DNA from: Ministeria vibrans ATCC 50519
Taxonomy: Eukaryota > Opisthokonta > Filasterea
Reading direction: 5' to 3'
Assembly: GCA_943704425.1 (NCBI GenBank)
Contig: CALSCP010001986.1
Coordinates: forward strand, 40,408-104,407
DNA: 64,000 nucleotides
Shown here: one piece after another, positions 61,088-64,000 of the stretch
How the letters are laid out: each line of letters begins with the position of its first letter
How positions within the stretch are numbered: position 1 is the first letter of the stretch
Notes under the pieces: generated by a model
Databases searched by the model: none
What the model was told of the DNA's origin: nothing
The model's input: only the letters and a program-made list of their open reading frames with translations
Made by a program: the position numbers and the translations under genes

Positions 61088-61765
61088 CTACTCTGGGATG
61101 GAGGCATCGAGGCACTGGTTGACGACGCGCAGGAGGTGAGCGTTTTCGAGGGCTGCTGCGACGCGTTCCTTGTCGCCCAATTGTTTGTTGACTGAAAAAA
61201 AGACAACAAAAGAGTGAGACGGGGGAGTGAGACAACGCGAGGGCGGAACGCAAGAAGGTGAAATGCAACTGACCGGCCTCTTCGGACGCATGAGTTCCCT
61301 TGCACACGGACACGTCGACTTTAAACCGATCAGGAAGACAACGAAGTAGACGCACACGGACGCTAAGACCTGAAGCAGAAGCAGAGAGTGGAGAGGGGGG
61401 TATGAGGAAACTCCAGAGGGAGAGGGGAAAGGCGAACCGATGAGAGTGGCCATGCTACAATGGGGAATGGTGGGCGTGAAGCGCACGTTGACGTAGCCCT
61501 TCTGGTCGTCCACGTCGATGTCGGCCTCTTGCAGCACGTGGAGCTCTTCAAGCGAGAGAGGGTGCTCGGGGTCGTTGATGGTACGAATCAAGTCGAACAC
61601 CTACGCACGGAGACGACGCTGTGGTGGTCAACACGGACAGGGCGCTGTGGGGCGAACCTCGCGTGCATCAACGGGGTCTCTGACGTTCTCGTCGAGTTCG
61701 GAATCATCCATAATGCGGCTGCCGAGAGGACGGAACACCGAGGGGGCTTCGTTTTCAAGGGACAT
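61088..61765 (-). CDS. CIAO2B: CIAO2B/MIP18 cytosolic iron-sulfur targeting factor
   Basis: Four exons (61658-61765, 61438-61600, 61274-61369, 61088-61191) give 156 residues (human about 163). CIAO2B works with CIAO1 and MMS19 to deliver Fe-S clusters to nuclear and cytosolic proteins. Hallmarks: [19 protein letters not shown], the reactive Cys in [31 protein letters not shown] and [17 protein letters not shown]. The start lies 132 bp from PSMG4 (head-to-head). Confidence 0.95.
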
Positions 61766-61897
61766 ACCAAAATGAGACTAAAGAAAAAATTATAAAAGAC
61801 TGAAAAATAAGTGAAAATCAAGACTTGGGTTGTGCTAGTTAGTTGTTGACTTGTTCCAGTATTCTTTCTTTCTATATTTTGCTTTGCAGTACTCAGT

Positions 61898-62406
61898 ATG
61901 ATCGAACAGCGAGAGTTTAGCGAGATGTGTGGCGATCGAATGGTTCACTTTCAGGTGCGGAAGAGAGAAGTGTGTTGGTTTCAGGGTTTAACTGCTGTCT
62001 TTCATTACAGATACTCAAGCTTGATGCTGGTGTGTACGTATGGTTTGGGTGTGGTGCGTCCATGGCAGCGTTATCGGTGGCGTTGCCAACAAACGCAGTA
62101 GGCGGACACAGCAAAAACAGTGCGTTTCATGCTTGACGATGTTCTCAACCTAGGATGCCATGCCGGCGGCCTCCACGCTCCTTGGAAGGGGAACCGAGTC
62201 CCCCAGCACACTTCTTGCTCAAAAATTAGGTTCGGCACTTGATTTTGCAACGTGCGAGACTGACTGGGGATGTGAGTGTAGCCAAACGACTGCAGACACA
62301 GTGCTTTGTGAGTTGCAATCTTCCCGTGACAGAGCGAATGGTCTTTCCCATAGCGCAACGGCGGCTTATGGACGAGATTCGTGAATTGTTTCCGAACGCT
62401 CGATAG
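61898..62406 (+). CDS. PSMG4: Proteasome assembly chaperone 4 (PSMG4/PAC4)
   Basis: Four short exons (61898-61954, 62011-62097, 62154-62229, 62282-62406) give 114 residues. PAC3-PAC4 helps assemble the 20S proteasome alpha ring. The order of features fits PSMG4: DRMVHFQILKLDAGVYVW, a GCGASMAALSVALP stretch, PAASTLLGRGTESPSTLLAQ, CFVSCNLPV and a C-terminal LMDEIRELFP. Individual exons are too short to be found as ORFs, so the gene is easily missed. Identity is weak residue by residue but the pattern is continuous. Confidence 0.82.
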
Positions 62407-62737
62407 GAGTGTGAGAGGGGCTTGAGACGGACGATGAGCGTTTGAGAATATTATATTGTTGTATCATGGACTGACAGGAGAATGAAGTGTACCGTGAGTG
62501 CACACTGGATGTGTACCTCACGCATTTGCTGCAGTTTGGCAGGTTGCTTGCTTGCTTCTCACTCAGCTCAGACAGCTGGTCGTTGTCCGCCCGTCGTTGC
62601 CCACTTATTGGAACTTGGAAGTTGTCATATTTAGTTGTGAGGTTGGGTTGTTGTTGTCATCAAATCACTCATGAGTCATGACTCAAATGAGTCAAATCTC
62701 AATCACTCTTAACTCATTACTCATAAACTAACTCAAT
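62407..62737. other. Intergenic
   Basis: 331 bp between PSMG4 and HSD17B4 on the same strand. Several ACTCAT/TGAGTCA-type short repeats lie at 62660-62735, just before the start codon. TGAGTCA is an AP-1/bZIP-type site, but repeat copies may be chance. Confidence 0.4.
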
Positions 62738-62837
62738 ATGGCTAACTTACGATTCGACGGAAAGGTCGCCCTTGTGACGGGTGCCGGCGGTGGTAGGAAG
62801 TCCGAGACGGAGGGAGGGAGGGAAAGTCATCCTGTCT

Positions 62838-62869
<32 letters not shown>

Positions 62870-63726
62870 CTGCGTATTTCAGGACTGGGACGTACGTATG
62901 CCCTTTTGTTTGCCTCGCGAGGTGCCTCTGTTGTTGTGAATGATCTTGGTGGGTCCGCTCATGGCGAGGGACAATCGTCGCGGGCGGCCGATGTGGTTGT
63001 GGAAGAGATTCGTGCGGCGGGAGGGACTGCCACTGCCAACTACGACTCGGTGGAGGACGGCGAGAAGCTCGTTCAGACGGCACTCGAGGCGTACGGACGC
63101 ATTGACATTGTGGTGAACAATGCAGGCATCTTGCGCGACAAATCATTCGCCCGCATCTCCGATCAGGACTGGGGTACCATTGATCTTGATCATGAGTTGC
63201 CCGTGCACTCCCACTGACACGGCTGCCTGTCGTAGACTTGATTCACCGCGTTCATCTGCGAGGGTCGTTTATGGTGACGCGAGCAGCGTGGGCACACATG
63301 AAGAAACAGGTAAGCGCACTCGTTCTTGTTCGTATTGAGAAAAAACAACAAACTCAAACGAGTTGCATTGAATAGAAATACGGTCGTATTATTATGACAG
63401 CATCTGCGGCCGGCATCTACGGCAACTTTGGACAGGCAAACTACAGTGCAGCCAAGCTGGGATTGCTTGGACTGGCGAACACAGTGGCCATTGAAGGGGC
63501 CAAGAGCAACATTTACTGCAACACCATCGCGCCAGTGGCCGGCAGTCGCCTGACCAAAACGGTGATGCCTGACGAGCTCATCAATGCGCTCAAGCCTGAA
63601 TTTGTTGCACCTCTTGTCGCCTACCTGTGTCATGAGTCGTCGACAGCCAACGGCGCGCTTTTTGAGCTGGGTGCTGGCTGGTACTCTTCGCTGCGATGGC
63701 AACGCACCAAAGGAGTCTTCATCAAG
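62738..63726 (+). CDS. HSD17B4: Peroxisomal multifunctional enzyme 2 (HSD17B4), 5' part
   Basis: Four exons are visible (62738-62792, 62883-63173, 63236-63309, 63376-63726); the gene continues past the window. MFE-2 catalyses the second and third steps of peroxisomal beta-oxidation. The N-terminal SDR domain shows the NAD-binding [65 protein letters not shown] and the catalytic [14 protein letters not shown] preceded by the Ser of [14 protein letters not shown]. The phrase [17 protein letters not shown] is characteristic of the MFE-2 family. The hydratase-2 and SCP2 domains should lie beyond the end. Intron 1 has a T tract (about 62840-62866). Confidence 0.93.
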
Positions 63727-63776
63727 GTATGTCTTCTTCCTGACCTTCCACATTGTGTAATTTTTTTTTCACTTCT

Positions 63777-63942
63777 GTTCTCTCAATTTTTCTCTCTCTC
63801 TCTCTCTTGTTCACTCTCCCTTCCTTCTCTCTCACATACATGCTTACTTCCTCTATCACTTTGTTTTCCTCTCTCTCTTTCTCTCTTGTTCACTCTCCCT
63901 CCCTTCTCTCTCACATACATGCTTACTTCCTCTATCACTTTG

Positions 63943-63993
<51 letters not shown>
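63777..63993. repeat. CT-rich tandem minisatellite and (CT)n in HSD17B4 intron
   Basis: Two near-identical copies of a roughly 75-bp unit (TTGTTCACTCTCCCTYCCTT, then CACATACATGCTTACTTCC, then TCTATCACTTTGTTTTCC) lie at about 63800-63950, ending in a (CT)n run to 63993. Confidence 0.8.
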
Positions 63994-63997
<4 letters not shown>

Positions 63998-64000
63998 CTT

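Overview
This is a compact eukaryotic nuclear contig from a protist. Protein genes are split by short spliceosomal introns, mostly 54-120 bp. Neighbours are usually 110-170 bp apart, often as head-to-head pairs. Long (GA)n/(CT)n tracts and T/A homopolymers occur, and one 9-base N gap is present. I saw no rRNA, tRNA, CRISPR, transposase or viral gene. The gene set points to a flagellated unicellular opisthokont or close relative, most likely a holozoan: a BRD4-like BET protein, an MNT/MXD-like bHLH factor, a class I PI3K, a Kv7-like channel, P4HTM, CPLANE1 and PACRG-like sequence. The species cannot be named from sequence alone. Gene names below rest on recognised protein similarity. Exon borders are my own frame-checked reconstructions.

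Layout. 0-8 kb: a divergent cytochrome P450 cut by the window edge (-), GID8 (-), NOSIP (-), class I PI3K (+). 8-18 kb: a DCXR 3' exon and a PACRG-like 5' exon that meet at a (GA)n tract (-), dynactin p25 (+), then the N gap, then a giant CPLANE1 homologue (+). 18-28.5 kb: an orphan gene (-), a membrane-anchored JmjC protein (-), and cytosolic leucyl-tRNA synthetase (-). The synthetase is interrupted by the 5' part of a Sec23/24-like gene (+) that ends at a poly-T tract. 29-35 kb: the BET gene. 35-51 kb: a small acidic protein (-), P4HTM (+), a beta-rich conserved hypothetical (-), a cyclic nucleotide phosphodiesterase (+), a basic disordered orphan (-), type II PI4-kinase (-), seipin (+), TRAP-gamma (-). 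51-64 kb: a tiny SS18-type SNH protein (-), ELOF1 (+), CSA/ERCC8 (+), an MNT-like bHLH (+), a Kv7-like channel (+), a small membrane protein (+), CIAO2B (-), PSMG4 (+), and peroxisomal MFE-2/HSD17B4 (+, runs off the end).

The genes are mostly unrelated housekeeping and signalling functions, as expected without operons. Loose themes are phosphoinositide and cyclic-nucleotide signalling (PI3K, PI4K2, PDE), ER and lipid-droplet biology (seipin, TRAP-gamma, P4HTM), transcription and chromatin (BET, SNH protein, ELOF1, CSA, MNT-like) and cilia (CPLANE1, PACRG-like). At three points (about 8.6, 10.2 and 25.46 kb) incomplete genes abut at low-complexity sequence, so gene order across them should not be trusted.
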